Source of the DNA: Lepeophtheirus salmonis
Lineage: Eukaryota; Arthropoda; Copepoda; Siphonostomatoida; Caligidae
Direction of reading: 5' to 3'
Length of the DNA stretch: 64,000 nt
Assembly: GCF_016086655.4 (NCBI RefSeq)
Contig: NC_052141.2
Span: 5,642,001-5,706,000 of the forward strand
How positions within the stretch are numbered: the stretch's first letter is position 1; each line of letters begins with the position of its first letter. The position numbers and the translations under genes are program-made. Positions 47,301 to 59,420 of the stretch are shown in pieces. The notes under the pieces are model-generated. The model had not been told where the DNA came from, made no database searches, and saw nothing but the letters and a program-made list of their open reading frames with translations.

Positions 47301-47947
47301 TATATTTTTAAGGTATTTTTTAAGGTCTTACAAAAGTAATAAACAGTTAAATCCCAGTAATAATAAATAGGAATTGGAATTGCAAATTAAACATTACTTT
47401 CTCCAAGCTGTTAGCGATTCCAGAAAAAAACCCGATTCTCAAATTCTGATGAATCGTCCCATTTCTACAAATAATGTTATTTAAAGTCTGTTAAAAAAAT
47501 AAAGAAAAAGAAAAGAGAAACTTGAATGTCTTATTGTATCCACTTTATTCAGGGTCAATGGCAAAATAACCAAATTAAAAAGACAATAAATTATGGTAAT
47601 ATTAGTACCAGATGTTGTATTTTAACTGAGTGAGTGGGCTCATGACGTCATCTTATCAATTAATTAAAATGGGTTTGAAAAGTGATAATAGTTATATTAA
47701 CAAAAAGAAGTGTCGTTAATCAACAAAAAAGCAAGCTAGAATGATTTTTCTCAAAATGGGAGTGTAGATAACATTTGTATTCTTCGACGAATTCCTCTGT
47801 AAATTGAACTTAGAGTAGCCATAATTGACTATAACAAGAAAAGACTACTACAAAATTGACATATTTTTTGTTGAAAAGAGCCAAAACGGGGAGAATATAA
47901 GTCTTTTAATTTTTATAAATGTCCTACATTGTTATACGAAAATTATT

Positions 47948-48815
47948 CTGGAGAAAATTGCCATTAGAAACGCCAAGTAGGTTAAAAATCACTACCAACA
48001 TATAACAATCATTTAGACCCCTCCAAATACTTCAAAATGACCCTGTGGCTCATGATTATTAAACTGGATAAGCTTCTTTGCCGTAGTCTTATCAACACAT
48101 AGGCCTACAGTTTATTTTCAAGTATGTTTAGGGAGCTTAAATGTTCTTTGAAGTTATGGTGGTAGTTTCTAACCTGCTTGGTATCTTCGGCGTAGCCTTT
48201 ATCCCCCCTGGGGTTTATTTTGAAGGATACTAAATGATTTGTCAAATGGTGGTGGGGGTTTTTAACCTGCTGGGTGGCCCTGTCGTAGTCTTAAACAACC
48301 TATGGGCCCAGGGTTCATTTTGAAGTTATGGAGGGGCTTAAGATCTTTGTGAAGTGGGCGGTGGTTTTTAACTTACTTGATGGACCTCCCCTAGTGTTAA
48401 TCAACCCATGGGCCCGGGGTTGATTTAGAAGTTATGGAGGAGGTTTAAAATCTTTGTGAAGTGGACAATGGTTTTTAACATGCTTGATAGACCTCCCGTA
48501 GTCTTAATCAACCCATGGGCCCATGTTTTGGAGCTATGGGAAGGGGCTTAAATTCTTTTTGAAGTTGCAGCGGTGGATTTTAACCTGCATTGTGTCCCTT
48601 CAGTAGTCTTAAAAAACCATGGGCTTGAGGTACATTTGATAGTATTTAAAGGGGGCCAAAATGGTTTGTGAAGTGGCATTGGTACTTTTTAACCAGCTTT
48701 GTGTTCCCGGCATTGCACAAAACAAGTTTTGGGCCGAGGTATTGTTATTATGTTAATAATTGACGGGAAAATTTTCCCAGTGACAATTTGCCATACTGAC
48801 AATTTTCTGTGCACG
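47948..48815 (+). repeat. Family D: ~106-bp tandem array in a bordered element
   Basis: Seven diverged monomers. The marker 'cgtagtctta' recurs at about 48081, 48191, 48284, 48391, 48497, 48602 and 48709 (spacings 93-110). Each unit contains 'aaccatgggcc', 'gaagttatggaggggctta' and 'tgtgaagtgg.ggtggttttt'. The borders (GAGAAAATTGCCATTAG; inverted TGACAATTTTCTGTGC) are A/T-rich and self-complementary with each other. Confidence 0.85.
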
Positions 48816-49369
48816 GTTTACCGTAGAGAATATATTGAGTGCCAAAGTTTTAGTTGATGGTGCTCCAATAGTGGATTAGTCAGCTGTTTTTTTTTTTGGG
48901 GGGGGCAAAGTTATATTATGAATAGAATCTTGTTAGGTATGAATATTTATCGCTTATTAGTTATCAGTCCTAACTAAAATGTTTAAATATCGCATGGATG
49001 GTTAATGCCATGCTTATGCAATTTTGTCAGATGATGGATGAAACGTTTTGGTTCAATAATTTAGGTTTCAATGATGCACTAAAAGTACTGTTTGGAGAAT
49101 TAAAACGGTTATTCGAGAATTGAATAATACATCCTTAATGTTAATTATTTTTTTATTTCAAAAAAGACGAGGAAAGCAAAACAAAACACAAAAATTAATA
49201 GAAGTTGTAGCACACACATAAAAATTATAATTTAAAATGAACAAAAATATTTTTACCCGGTCCTAGACAAAAATTTATGATTTATTTGAAATAAAAAAGA
49301 TCTTTTTTTATGTCCTTAAAAATAAAGGAGTTAATATGGGATAGATGGTTCAAACTAACTATAGACAAT

Positions 49370-49810
49370 TTCCGATTTTTCGGTCCAGACCGTGGTCTCA
49401 GACCGTAGACCGATTTTTTTTTGGTCTAAAAAGAAAATCTCAAAAGTACATGATAAGTTCTAGAAAAAATACTTTATACATATAAAAGACGGTAGGATCA
49501 AAATTAATAATGGCTATTTATATTTAAAATTCGTATAACGTCATTGTACTCGAAAAAACCTATGATGTCATATTATAAACAATTTATCTGTACAATCAGT
49601 ATATACGGATTTTTTGGGGACCAAACTAGACCGATTTTTTTCCTTTAGACTGATGTAAACCGAACTTTCCCTTTGGACCGATCTAGACCGAATTTATTAT
49701 GAGACCGGTCCGGATCGACCTTTTTTGTTGGACGGAACTAATTTTTCCAACAAAAAATGTAACGGTCTCAGACCGGTCTAGGATTTCCAGACCGAAACTC
49801 AACCCTAATA
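49370..49810 (+). repeat. Family B repeat (GACCG inverted motifs)
   Basis: Dense GGTCTAGACCG / GACCGGTC motifs at both flanks surround a central unique part (AAATCTCAAAAGTAC ... ACGTCATTGTACTC). The same structure in reverse orientation lies at 57180-57770. Confidence 0.8.
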
Positions 49811-49969
49811 ATAATAGTAACCATAACTGATAATTCCCGCCACAACCTCTTTATTCAAAATTATAATACGTCATAACTCAAATGTACGTCATACATAAAG
49901 TTATTCTATTATTTGTAGGATCATTTCATGTTTTCTTTCCTTACAATAATCAATTTGATTGCTTTACTG

Positions 49970-50110
49970 CCCCCGGCAATAGCTGAAATGAAACGCTGCG
50001 ACGATAGCACCCTGAAGCAATCTATAGTTATTTATGGTTCTGTGGTGTTCTAGGAACACCACCAACAGACGGAAGTGACGGACCGGAGTAAAGCCAATAG
50101 GAAGACCTTT
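49970..50110. promoter_or_regulatory. G+C-rich promoter-like island
   Basis: CpG-rich for this region. It carries a CCAAT box (AGCCAATAGG, about 50091), an ETS-like CACTTCCG on the minus strand, and a hairpin with 9-bp arms GTGGTGTTC / GAACACCAC at 50042-50062. No adjoining gene is visible. Confidence 0.3.
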
Positions 50111-50559
50111 TGATTAGGGGTACAATCATACACTAAATATATATTCTACAAGGGAAATCACTTAAAAAGGATGTACATAGACATAACTATTAAAATATAT
50201 CAACACGTAAAACAAAAGATACATTATTACTATCTATTTAAAACAAATCCCTACGTCATGAGCTAAAAGTATATAAAATGCAATACATAACAGGGTCCTA
50301 CACTTTATCATAAGCTCTTGGTTATCTTAAATTATCCCAGTAATTGGAATACAAGGCCCCTACAATTTACTCAAATAATATGTCTATGAAATATTGCCAT
50401 ATTTGCATATGAAAAGTCAAGAAATGAATTGTTATTTTCACCTTTTCTTGATCTGGGTTCAATATTGTTTTTATGTTGACGCACAAACAGTATAAAGTGA
50501 CTTTACCCACGTCAAAAATTGCATTAAAATTGAAAGGGGTTCCAAATTGATCTTTTGTC

Positions 50560-50830
50560 TAGATAGAATTTGTATACATTTCCAATACAAATTTATACAA
50601 TTCCATCAAATGGCTTTAAGAATAACTAAAGACTGAACACTTGTATTGAATACTGCTTGAAGCTAATGATCAACAGTCATATTAAAAACGGTTGTAGGGC
50701 ACTTACAGGGAATTTATAATGTGTTATTATTCATCATGACGTTTGAACAAAATACGGACAATTTTCTCCCGAGCAATTGTCCTAACTGACAATTTTCCTC
50801 CATGGCAATTTTCTCTAGGGCAATCTTAGA
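50560..50830. repeat. Family C and family D border fragments
   Basis: 50560-50720 matches family C (TTGAATACTGCTTGAAGC, ATGATCAACAGT). 50745-50825 repeats the family D border with GGACAATTTTCTCC and TGACAATTTTCCTCC. Confidence 0.55.
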
Positions 50831-51899
50831 CTACCAATAGCTTTTAAAATGTATAGTTATCTAACCACTCGGTTCTTATACAATTAAATATCTTCCTTTG
50901 TTTATCAAATCAACATACAATCCGGCTTGCCTAATACTTGCACTTATAGATCATTTCGACATTGAAATTTTTGACACAAAAAGTAAACATTTACGCTAAG
51001 TGTTTATTGATATATATTTCTATTAATAAAGCATGAGATTTTAATTTTATTTTATTAAATGTCATAGTCTAGGGTGTTGTTCATTTAATTAACATTCTCG
51101 TAATATATTATTAGTGTCAATATTCAGTTCACATCATTGATTCTGAGTCCAACACTATGGGTGAGACTTTCTACACTCCATTTTTATTGTATATATAAAT
51201 ATATATTATATTTAATTTTTGTAATTTAATGTTCGACCTTTAATTATCAATCACAGTAAATAGTAAAAATATATATTGTATTAATTTTATTATTAACTAT
51301 CCTTTATTTCTGTAAATGTTTTATTTGTTTATCTTATAGGTATATGTAAGGACAAGTATTTACTTTATGCTGACAAACTATAATAAAAAGTAAAATAAAT
51401 GCTTGAATCTAACAAATGGCAGTTTTTGCATGTTTCCTCCCGTATTGTATCATGTATCTTACTTTTGATTAGTTTCGAAAACACCAATAAATGGCTGTTA
51501 ATTATTGGACTACATCAAAAATACTCTGGAATTATTTGTCTTAGGTAACAACTACCTATGTCATGTTGCCCCGGCGTTGTTGAATTATCTTGTAAATTGT
51601 GAAACTTATGACGGTTATATACCCTATATATAGGCATAGTATGAATTTAACTCATCCAAAGCTACACAAATTCTGGTTACACTCAATATATTGTTTAATT
51701 AAATTTATTATCATAATATCCGTGATATTTAGGGAATAATCCGCCCCATAAGAGGAGTCAGAATAATTCCAAACATCCCGTAATGGAAAATCTATGATGT
51801 TTGAAACTGTGTTATGGCCATGTAGTTCACTACTTTCTACAATATGAATTACTTGCAATGGACAAATATACGATAAATCTTGATGAAACTTCATCAAAT

Positions 51900-52310
51900 C
51901 GCTCTAGGTCCCAATATGTACAATTATTATTTATTTGAATCGATGAGGGACGAGAAAAGTAAGATAATATGAGTATTGTAATAATTGATTTTATCTACAA
52001 TTTGGAAATAAGGTTCTACAACGATTTAAAAGCATATGTTTTAAATATATTAGGATTAAATATACAATAAAATTAGACATTAGAGGGGTATATTTTTAAA
52101 GTATAAAGTAATGTGCAAGTCCTTTTATTTGTTAACTCCATTTTTGACATTATCCAATAGTTGACTATTTTCCTTAATAACAAGTAAAAAATGGTTGTCA
52201 TTGTTATAAAACTAGGTTCTTTATGCTTCTCCTAAAATGGCCGACATCAATATGGCTTTAAATATAAAAAAAAGACTTACAATAGATAATGCCAATGATT
52301 AACATTACAC
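51900..52310 (+). repeat. Family C repeat
   Basis: Contains CGATGAGGGACGAGAAAAGT and AAGTCCTTTTATTTGTTAAC with TTTTTGACATTATCCAATAG, in the same order as 29.6 and 28.5 kb. Confidence 0.75.
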
Positions 52311-52975
52311 TGAGAATAGCTATGGATTTTTAAATTTTTTACAGAATAATTAATTTTTTGAGAATAACTGTGGGTTGTTGAAATTTTTTACAAAAAATTT
52401 TAGTACTTGAAATTTAATTTTGGAGTTTTTTTCCAGAAAATCTAATTATTTAAGAACCGCTTTGAGTTTTAATAAAATTTAAAAAAATATATTTTTTGTA
52501 AATATCTGTAGATTTTTGAATTTTTTTTTGTGATTAGCTGTGTATTTTTGAAATAAAAAAATACAAAAAAATTGGTATTTAATTTTTTTTTTCAAAAAAT
52601 GTAACTTTTTGTGTATATATATGGATTTTGGAATTTTTTCCCCAAAAATTTACCACTTGAAATTTAATTTTTTTAAATTTTTATCCAAAAAATTTAATTT
52701 TCAGAAAATTGCTACAGATTTTTGAAATTTTTTATACTAAAAATTTAATATGTTAGAATAGTTATTGATTTTTGAAATTTTTTTCCCAACAAATAATTTT
52801 TTTTCAATATCTCTAGATTTTTGGAATTTTTTTTAAATAAAAAAAAATTCAAAAATTTTAGTATTTAATTTTTTTTCACAAAAAATAATATTTTTTGTGA
52901 ATAAGCTTTGGATTTTGTAAAAATCTTGCAACTAGCAGCCTTCCCCCCAATAAAATCCTTTGGAGGCCCCTACAT
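52310..52975 (-). repeat. Family A repeat
   Basis: The right rim read on minus is TAGGGGCCTCCAAAGGA then GGGGGGAAGGCTGC. The core carries at least eight 'agctgtggatttttgaaatt'-like units. Confidence 0.7.
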
Positions 52976-53470
52976 TGCGTAATTTGAAAGGTCATGACCT
53001 GAATGCACATCTTTCCCAATTTTTTAACTGAATGAACTTATTATCATGGAAAAATATATGAATTTTTCTATGAAGCGTTGATGTTTCTTCTTTTTATTTT
53101 TATCGTTGTTGGTTTTTTTTGTTGTGTTTTTTTGTTCCAGTGTCTGTAATTGTCATTACGATTACAATAATGTTGTGAAATATGACGTATATAATATTAT
53201 ATACAATGTTCATATATAATATGTGCTAATAACGCTTTATCACAAAACCATTTTTCTCTCTCTTTCTTTTGTGGTGGAGATTCTGTGGGAACGACGGTTG
53301 GTTGTTGTATAGTATATACAGAGTATATCTAGCGGAGGAGTTGAACCTCTTTGTATACACTAACATATATAGGTATATTTCTCTGAGAGAAAAAATGAGA
53401 ATAAAAATCCGTGTCGTAACAAGAAAAGAATTTATATTTTTTCTTATTTTTATTTATTGTTATGTCTTTT

Positions 53471-54645
53471 CAAACCCATTTTAATTAATGGAATATGTTT
53501 ATGTCAGACATTTTGGGAGAGGCCAAAGGAACCAAGTTTATAAAAATCAAGTCAATTTTGTATTTGATCATGTGAAAATAGGACACATAATTTTTTTGAG
53601 AATAGTAATTATTATTATTGTTTCCCCCATTGTTTTTCATTTTTAGTGAATGGCTGTGGACTTTTGAATTTTTTCCCCAAAAATTTAATTTTTCAAAAAA
53701 AATTAATTTTAAATTTTAATTTTCTGGAAAAAAAATTCAAAATCCACAAATGCCACAAATTTAAAAAATAAAATTTCAAATATTAAATTATTTGAATGTT
53801 TTTTATTTGTAGTGAATAGCTGTGAACTTTTGAATTTTTTTTCCCCAAAAATTTAATTTTTTTCAAAAAAATTAATTTTGATTTGAATTTTTTGTAAAAA
53901 TTTTTCATAAATCTACAGTTATTTACAGAAATTTTTTTTTTTTTGTGAACAAAATTCAAAATCCACAATTGCCACAAATTTTAGGAATAAAATTTCAAAT
54001 AAATTTTTTTTTTTTTTTTTTTCTTCAAATATTAAACCCCCTGGGGACGACCCGTTTCAAACCCATTTTAATTAATGGGATATGTTTATGTCAGACATTT
54101 TTGGAGAGGCCTAAAGAACCAAGTTTATAAAAATGAAGTCAACCATGACATTTGATTTTTTGAAAATAGGATAAATAAATTTTTTGAGAATACTTGTAAT
54201 TTTTATATTTTGTAGACTTTTGAATTTTTTTCCGCAAAAATTTAATTTTCAAAAAAAATTTCGAACAAAATTAATTTTGATTTTAATTTTTTTATTTAAT
54301 AAATCTATATTTATTGACTGAAAATTAATTTTTTCTTGGAACTATTCCCTAAAAATCAAAAAAGGGGGCAATACAGGGGCATTTGTAGGAATATATTGTG
54401 GGGGGGCTGATTTTTGGATATTTTTACAAATTTTTTGGAATAAAATTCGACAATACACAGCTATTTACAAAAAGATACATTTTTGAGAAAAATTTAAAAA
54501 ATTAAATTTCAAATATAAAACTTTTTGAAAAAAAAAATAATCCAAAATCTATTACTTTTTAGAGAAAATAATTAATTTTTTGAAAAAAAATTATAAAATT
54601 AAATTTCAAATATTTAATAATTTTGCAGATATTAATTAAACCCCA
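53471..54645 (+). repeat. 587-bp tandem duplication
   Basis: The string CAAACCCATTTTAATTAATG, followed by ATATGTTTATGTCAGACATT and AACCAAGTTTATAAAAAT, occurs at 53471 and again at 54058. Each is followed by the same A/T-rich family A core. Divergence is low near the start and higher toward the end. Confidence 0.8.
54374..54645 (+). repeat. Family A rim nested in the second tandem copy
   Basis: CAGGGGCATTTGTAGGAATA at 54374 followed by a GGGGGGGCTG run and A/T core. It lies inside the fold-back spacer. Confidence 0.55.
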
Positions 54646-54875
54646 ATTTAATCAGTGTTGGGACTCAGTCCGGGATCGAACCTTTTTTTGTATATACGTC
54701 ATATTTTATAACGTTATTATAATCGTAATGACAATTTCAGACAATAAAGCAAAAAAAAAAAAAATATATATATAAAACCATCAACGATAATAATAGCAAT
54801 AAAAAAGTAAAGAAAAGTCAAGGCTCCAATGAAAAATTCATATATTTTTCCAAGATAATAATTCAATTAAAAAGA

Positions 54876-57179
54876 GAATGCCATATATTATTATATTTAA
54901 ATAAGCAATGTGATAAATAGAGTTAGTTTTTTCGAGCCATTTTTTTATAGTTAAAATGAGTAAAAAACGAGCGCTAAATATTTGAGAAATGAGCACTCAA
55001 AATATCAAAATTGAGCAAATTGTATTCAAAGAAAAATACTATTTTATAAAAATAATTTAAAGTAATTAGAATTGTTTTATATTTATCAAAATTTATTTTA
55101 CAAATTTTGTTAATTTATATCGACAAATCTACTTTTTAGATAGATTTTCTTCTATTAATTTTTACCTTCGATGAATAATGGTAGTTTATAACATACTTAA
55201 GGACGTCCACTTTAGTAGCTAAAGCTAATTTGAAGTTAAAGATATCTTTATGGAGGTATATTTTCATCAATACGACTTATTATACGTCCAACTTTTTGCA
55301 TAATTGAACGATCAGGAATTCGTAATTGGGTGCTAAAGTATTTTCCTTTGTTGCAAGAGTCAAGGAGGATTATTCAACATTCAATTTTACGGCTAATATC
55401 CCTTCCTTTAATTGGCTATGGTTGGAATCTGGCTTCGTCAATTATCCAATCATGTTATTAAAATCCTGATTACATCATATCTATAATTTTACCTCCAGAA
55501 AGAGAGCCTAATGAGGGAAAGTTTATGTAGGGGGATTTTTCTTCGAAAAATATCATTAAAGAACCATCAAAAGCTATTTTGTAATCAAACTAGAATCCAA
55601 ATTTACAGTATTTATTTTATAGCAGTTTAAAAAAATGAACCCTTTTCACGAAAAACAGGATAAAATCCTCAATTTTGCTCAAAAAAGGTCAAAATGAGGA
55701 ATTTTAAGAGTGATTGAGTCATCACTCACTAATCCTAAATCTAATGATAAGTGGAAGGAGTGGGACTCTATTTAAGACGGATTTCCCCCTCTGTTCGAGT
55801 GGATTAGTGTTGGAACTTGGACCGGGATCAGATTTTTTTCGTTTCGGTCTTAAGGTCTGCTTCACTTTTGGCACATCAAATGGACTCATGGTCCACCATC
55901 TGTTGTTTTGCTGATTGATTTTTTTATCGTGGAAATAATTATTCGCGTCAGAGATGAACTATATTGTTCAAAAGGGTGCTTCAACTTTTGCAGCAAACGA
56001 TTTGTCTGTTCTATGAGAAGATGAGCTCTTTGCAAATCAAATGTACATACTTCCGAATCGGCCATTCAGAACAGTTGAGATCCCTGGGAATGATTCTCAT
56101 GGAATTGGCTCTTTCAACCATTAAATTTATCAACGTCTCACTCATTTATTGTGATGGTCAATTTTGGCTACTTTAAGTGGAAATTGCAACATATCTAAAG
56201 GCTTAAAAAATTGATTTGTTGATATAGGTAAATCGATGATAATTCGTCCAAGAAAAATATGTAATTCAGACTCAATTTTGAAAAAAGTATTCATGGCTTA
56301 CTTTTGTGTGGATGGGTTCTATATTATAATTTTAAGTCTCTCTGATAAGTTTGAAGATATATTTCCTCCACGAGGCTCCAATTAAACCCTACCTTTCACA
56401 ACTTTATTTTAATTACTTTGTACTTTATTTTTTTTGAGACCCCTAATTTTTGTTTTGTTTTGTGGTTAGGTAAGACTCTACAAGACTAGTAGCCACAGAT
56501 ATTTTCATATGCTAATGAATACAAAAATGAGGAGAAAAATATAATTTATGTTATAAACATTTGACATGAGATGTTCAAAAAGCGTCAAGGAAAATGAAAA
56601 AATAATGTGATCTTTGCATATTTGTGGGTTTAGTTTTTTTTTTTTTTTACATAAATGGATAGATGTTTTAAACATACGTTATCAGTAGTTTCGTATGCAG
56701 ACTTATATCTCGAGTTTTTGATGTTATTTATTCCTATATCCAAAATCACATTTATAGGGTTTGGCAGTAAAACGTGGACTGTTAATTAATGTTAATTATC
56801 TACTTAATATAGGAAGGTTCAGTGATTATTTTGGGACATTCTGGTTCAGCCATGACTTTTTACCCCATCTCTTATAATTTTCATAATCAGATCATTTTTA
56901 AATACAGGGAGTCCCTCCATAACGCGGTTTATAACAAAGTGGATTTTGCATAACGAGGTGTTTGGAATTATTCTCGCCTATATATTCGTATAATAAAAGT
57001 TTATAATATTGCATAGTGGGGGGGGGGGAGGTTGCGTTAGTATTGGTTTGATAAACTTTTGTTTATCAAGTTATACAATCTTGCAACTCATGAGGTTTTT
57101 CTGAATTAATACTGATTCATTTTCAATTATTAAAATAACCAGATTAAAAATCAAGTAAAACCTTGTGTTGGGTTTCAGC
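54876..57179. other. Gene-free stretch
   Basis: Small open frames without recognisable content. 55800-55860 carries an eroded family B end (AGTGTTGGAACTTGGACCGG), as does 54652-54682. Confidence 0.45.
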
Positions 57180-57770
57180 TAAGAAATCCGGTCTGAGACC
57201 GTTATATTTTTTGTTGGGCCGAATTAGTTTGGTCCAATAAAAAAGTTTGGTCTAGTCCGGTTACAACTAAAAATTCGGTTTAGATCGATCCAAAGGAAAA
57301 ATTCGGTCTAGTTCGTTCTCAAAAAAAAAATAGGTCTAGACCGATTTTACAGATAAATTGTTTATAACATGACGTCACAGGTTTGGTTTCGGTATGGAAA
57401 TCCTACACCGGTGTGAGACGGTTATATTTGGTGTTGGGCCGAATTAGTTCGGTCCAACAATGACTATAAATATGTTTTGGAGTACAATGACGTTACACGA
57501 AGTTGAAACAGAGATAGCTGGGATTAATTAACTTTTGATCTCTTATACATATGTATACAGTATTTGTTCTGGAACTTATCGGGTACTTTTGAGATTTTTT
57601 TTGGAAAAAATGGATTGCAGTAGATCTAGAAAAAAAAACAATCCATAAAGTGAGACCGAAAAAATCAGTACAAACCGGACTAGAAAAAATCACATAAGTC
57701 CGAACCGAAAAAATAAATTTAATAGTGCTGGACTAAGTTTCAACACTAGTAAATACTCAATTAAGATTAA
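57180..57770 (-). repeat. Family B repeat, inverted and partly duplicated
   Basis: Reverse-oriented relative to 49370-49810. Two left-part copies (57180-57370 and 57376-57460) are followed by the central part (AGTACAATGACGTTAC ... GGTACTTTTGAGATTTT) and an end CTTAGTCCAGCACTA on the minus strand. One element seems to have inserted into, or recombined with, another. Confidence 0.75.
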
Positions 57771-57949
57771 AATTTGCAATTAATTTACAAGAACCTATAT
57801 TCTCTGGCATACATTATTTTCAATAATTTATGATAAATAAAATGTTTTTATTTTTATAACTAAACTTTAGAAAAACAAAAAAAAAATATTAAAAAGTGTT
57901 ATTTGAAAAATAGTTTCTCCCGTTTTACTGGTTTTCTGCCCGTCTGTAG

Positions 57950-58235
57950 GATTCTATTTTAATTTCAAATATTATTTTTTTGTGAATAGCAATGGATTTT
58001 AGAAAAAAAAAATTGAAAAATTTTCACAGTTGAAATTTTTTTACAAAAAATTTAATTTTTGAGAGCAGCTCTGGATTTTTGAAATTTTTCCTGAATATTT
58101 GTGAATTTACAAATATTTTCCCTCAAAAAAAATCAAATATTTAACTTTATAGTAATAAGCAAAAATTCCTTTTTTCTTTTAAGAGGAGCGGGGGGCTACA
58201 GCTCCTCCAACCCACGCCCAACAGCCAACCCTGGT
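57950..58235 (-). repeat. Family A repeat
   Basis: On the minus strand it starts GGGCGTGGGTTGGAGGAGC and TGTAGCCCCCC, then the A/T core with 'cagctctggatttttgaa'. Confidence 0.7.
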
Positions 58236-59089
58236 TTTAATACTTAATATATCACCCCGTGCAACATGGATTTCATATATCCCGGATTTTTCTTCTTCTC
58301 AAAAACCCCAATAAGTGGTCAGTCATCCCTTATATAACTTTCTTTATCAAACCATTTTTAACCATCCCTTAGACATAAATAAATATTAATAAATTGTCAA
58401 AGGAAGGAATTTTTGAACAATTTAAGTAATATAACACTACAACCGCAGATATAAAGAGAGTACTAAAACCTTAAGGAATGCTAACTACCCCTCCCCCAAC
58501 CAGAGAGACTAATTGACTTCCCCCTGAGGATGAGTAGAAGTTTCTTTCTTCATAGAGTGAAGGAGCCGTCAATACCAAATGTAAGTACATCTATGTGAAC
58601 AGAGGGTGGGGGAATAGAGTTATATGGTTACACATTGTTTGTTAGTAAGAGATTCTATGTATCCATCTGTCTATAAATAGTTGGTTTATTTGATAATTAA
58701 CCCCCCCCCCTCCCTCCCCCAAATAACAGGTAAAGTTTTTGTGAAAAAAATAATATTTGTTCTATTTAAAAAAATCAATTATATTTCTCAGTCAGTTTCT
58801 CAGTCAGTACTCAGACACAATTAGAACATTCTCACACAGAGAGTTGACCTCAGATTTTATTTTTCTCTCTCTCTCTCTAAAGGGTCATCCCACCCACCCA
58901 CCACCTACACCTGTTCTTCAACTCTCCCGTCTCCCCAAATGACATATACCGAAATGTATATGTACATTTGCTATGATTAACAAACTATATGGGTGAACAT
59001 TTTTAGAGGATTTTACATATGTGTTTGATTTGACCCACTGGGTCAATGGGAGGTCCTCCTTTTTTTATATATATATATACGGAGGGGGG
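58236..59089. other. Gene-free stretch with simple repeats
   Basis: A C-rich run (58700-58725) and a (TC)n run (58863-58878) are the only structures seen. Confidence 0.5.
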
Positions 59090-59420
59090 ACCCAAAACCT
59101 TCAGGTGCATGAAAATAATAGCCTCGACATGCCGGCGAACAGATTGGCTGCTACTGACGATGAAGGCCGTATCCATGGCGTTCTAAGCTCTCATGATGAC
59201 AGCTTGGAGCGAATCTAAATTTGGTTGAGAGGTGTGGCAGACATTCTTCTCCAAGAGGTCCCGAATTGGGAATTCCAGGGGTTGAGTTATAGGTAACAGA
59301 AGGGTCACATGGACGCAGACCATATGTCAGCCATTTTGTTGCTGAAGAAGTCTTGGTTATTCACGCCTGTATGGGCCTGTAATTGACTTTGTGATGTTGT
59401 AGCTAGCCCGGATGGAGATG
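59090..59420 (-). mobile_element. Decayed mariner, C-terminal half
   Basis: On the minus strand, FFSNKMADIWSASM, then a broken WP...LNPWNSQFGTSWRRMSAT (PDLNP region) and finally VRRHVEAIIFMH. All are frame-shifted relative to each other. Confidence 0.65.

Larger units (their letters stand above)
53021..54875. repeat. Fold-back structure with ~185-bp inverted arms
   Basis: The left arm (about 53021-53200) and right arm (about 54690-54875) are inverted copies: GGAAAAATATATGAATTTTTC, AATTGTCATTACGATTA and AAATATGACGTATATA occur in the left arm, and their complements in the right arm. The spacer is itself a tandem duplication of A/T-rich family A-type DNA. Confidence 0.75.

Noticed and set aside
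48081..48719. CRISPR-like array
   Set aside because: Whole units of about 106 bp are repeated with drift; there are no short identical repeats with unique spacers, and the genome is eukaryotic.
49950..50110. tRNA or spliced-leader RNA gene
   Set aside because: A hairpin is present, but no cloverleaf, B-box, Sm site or recognisable leader sequence was found.
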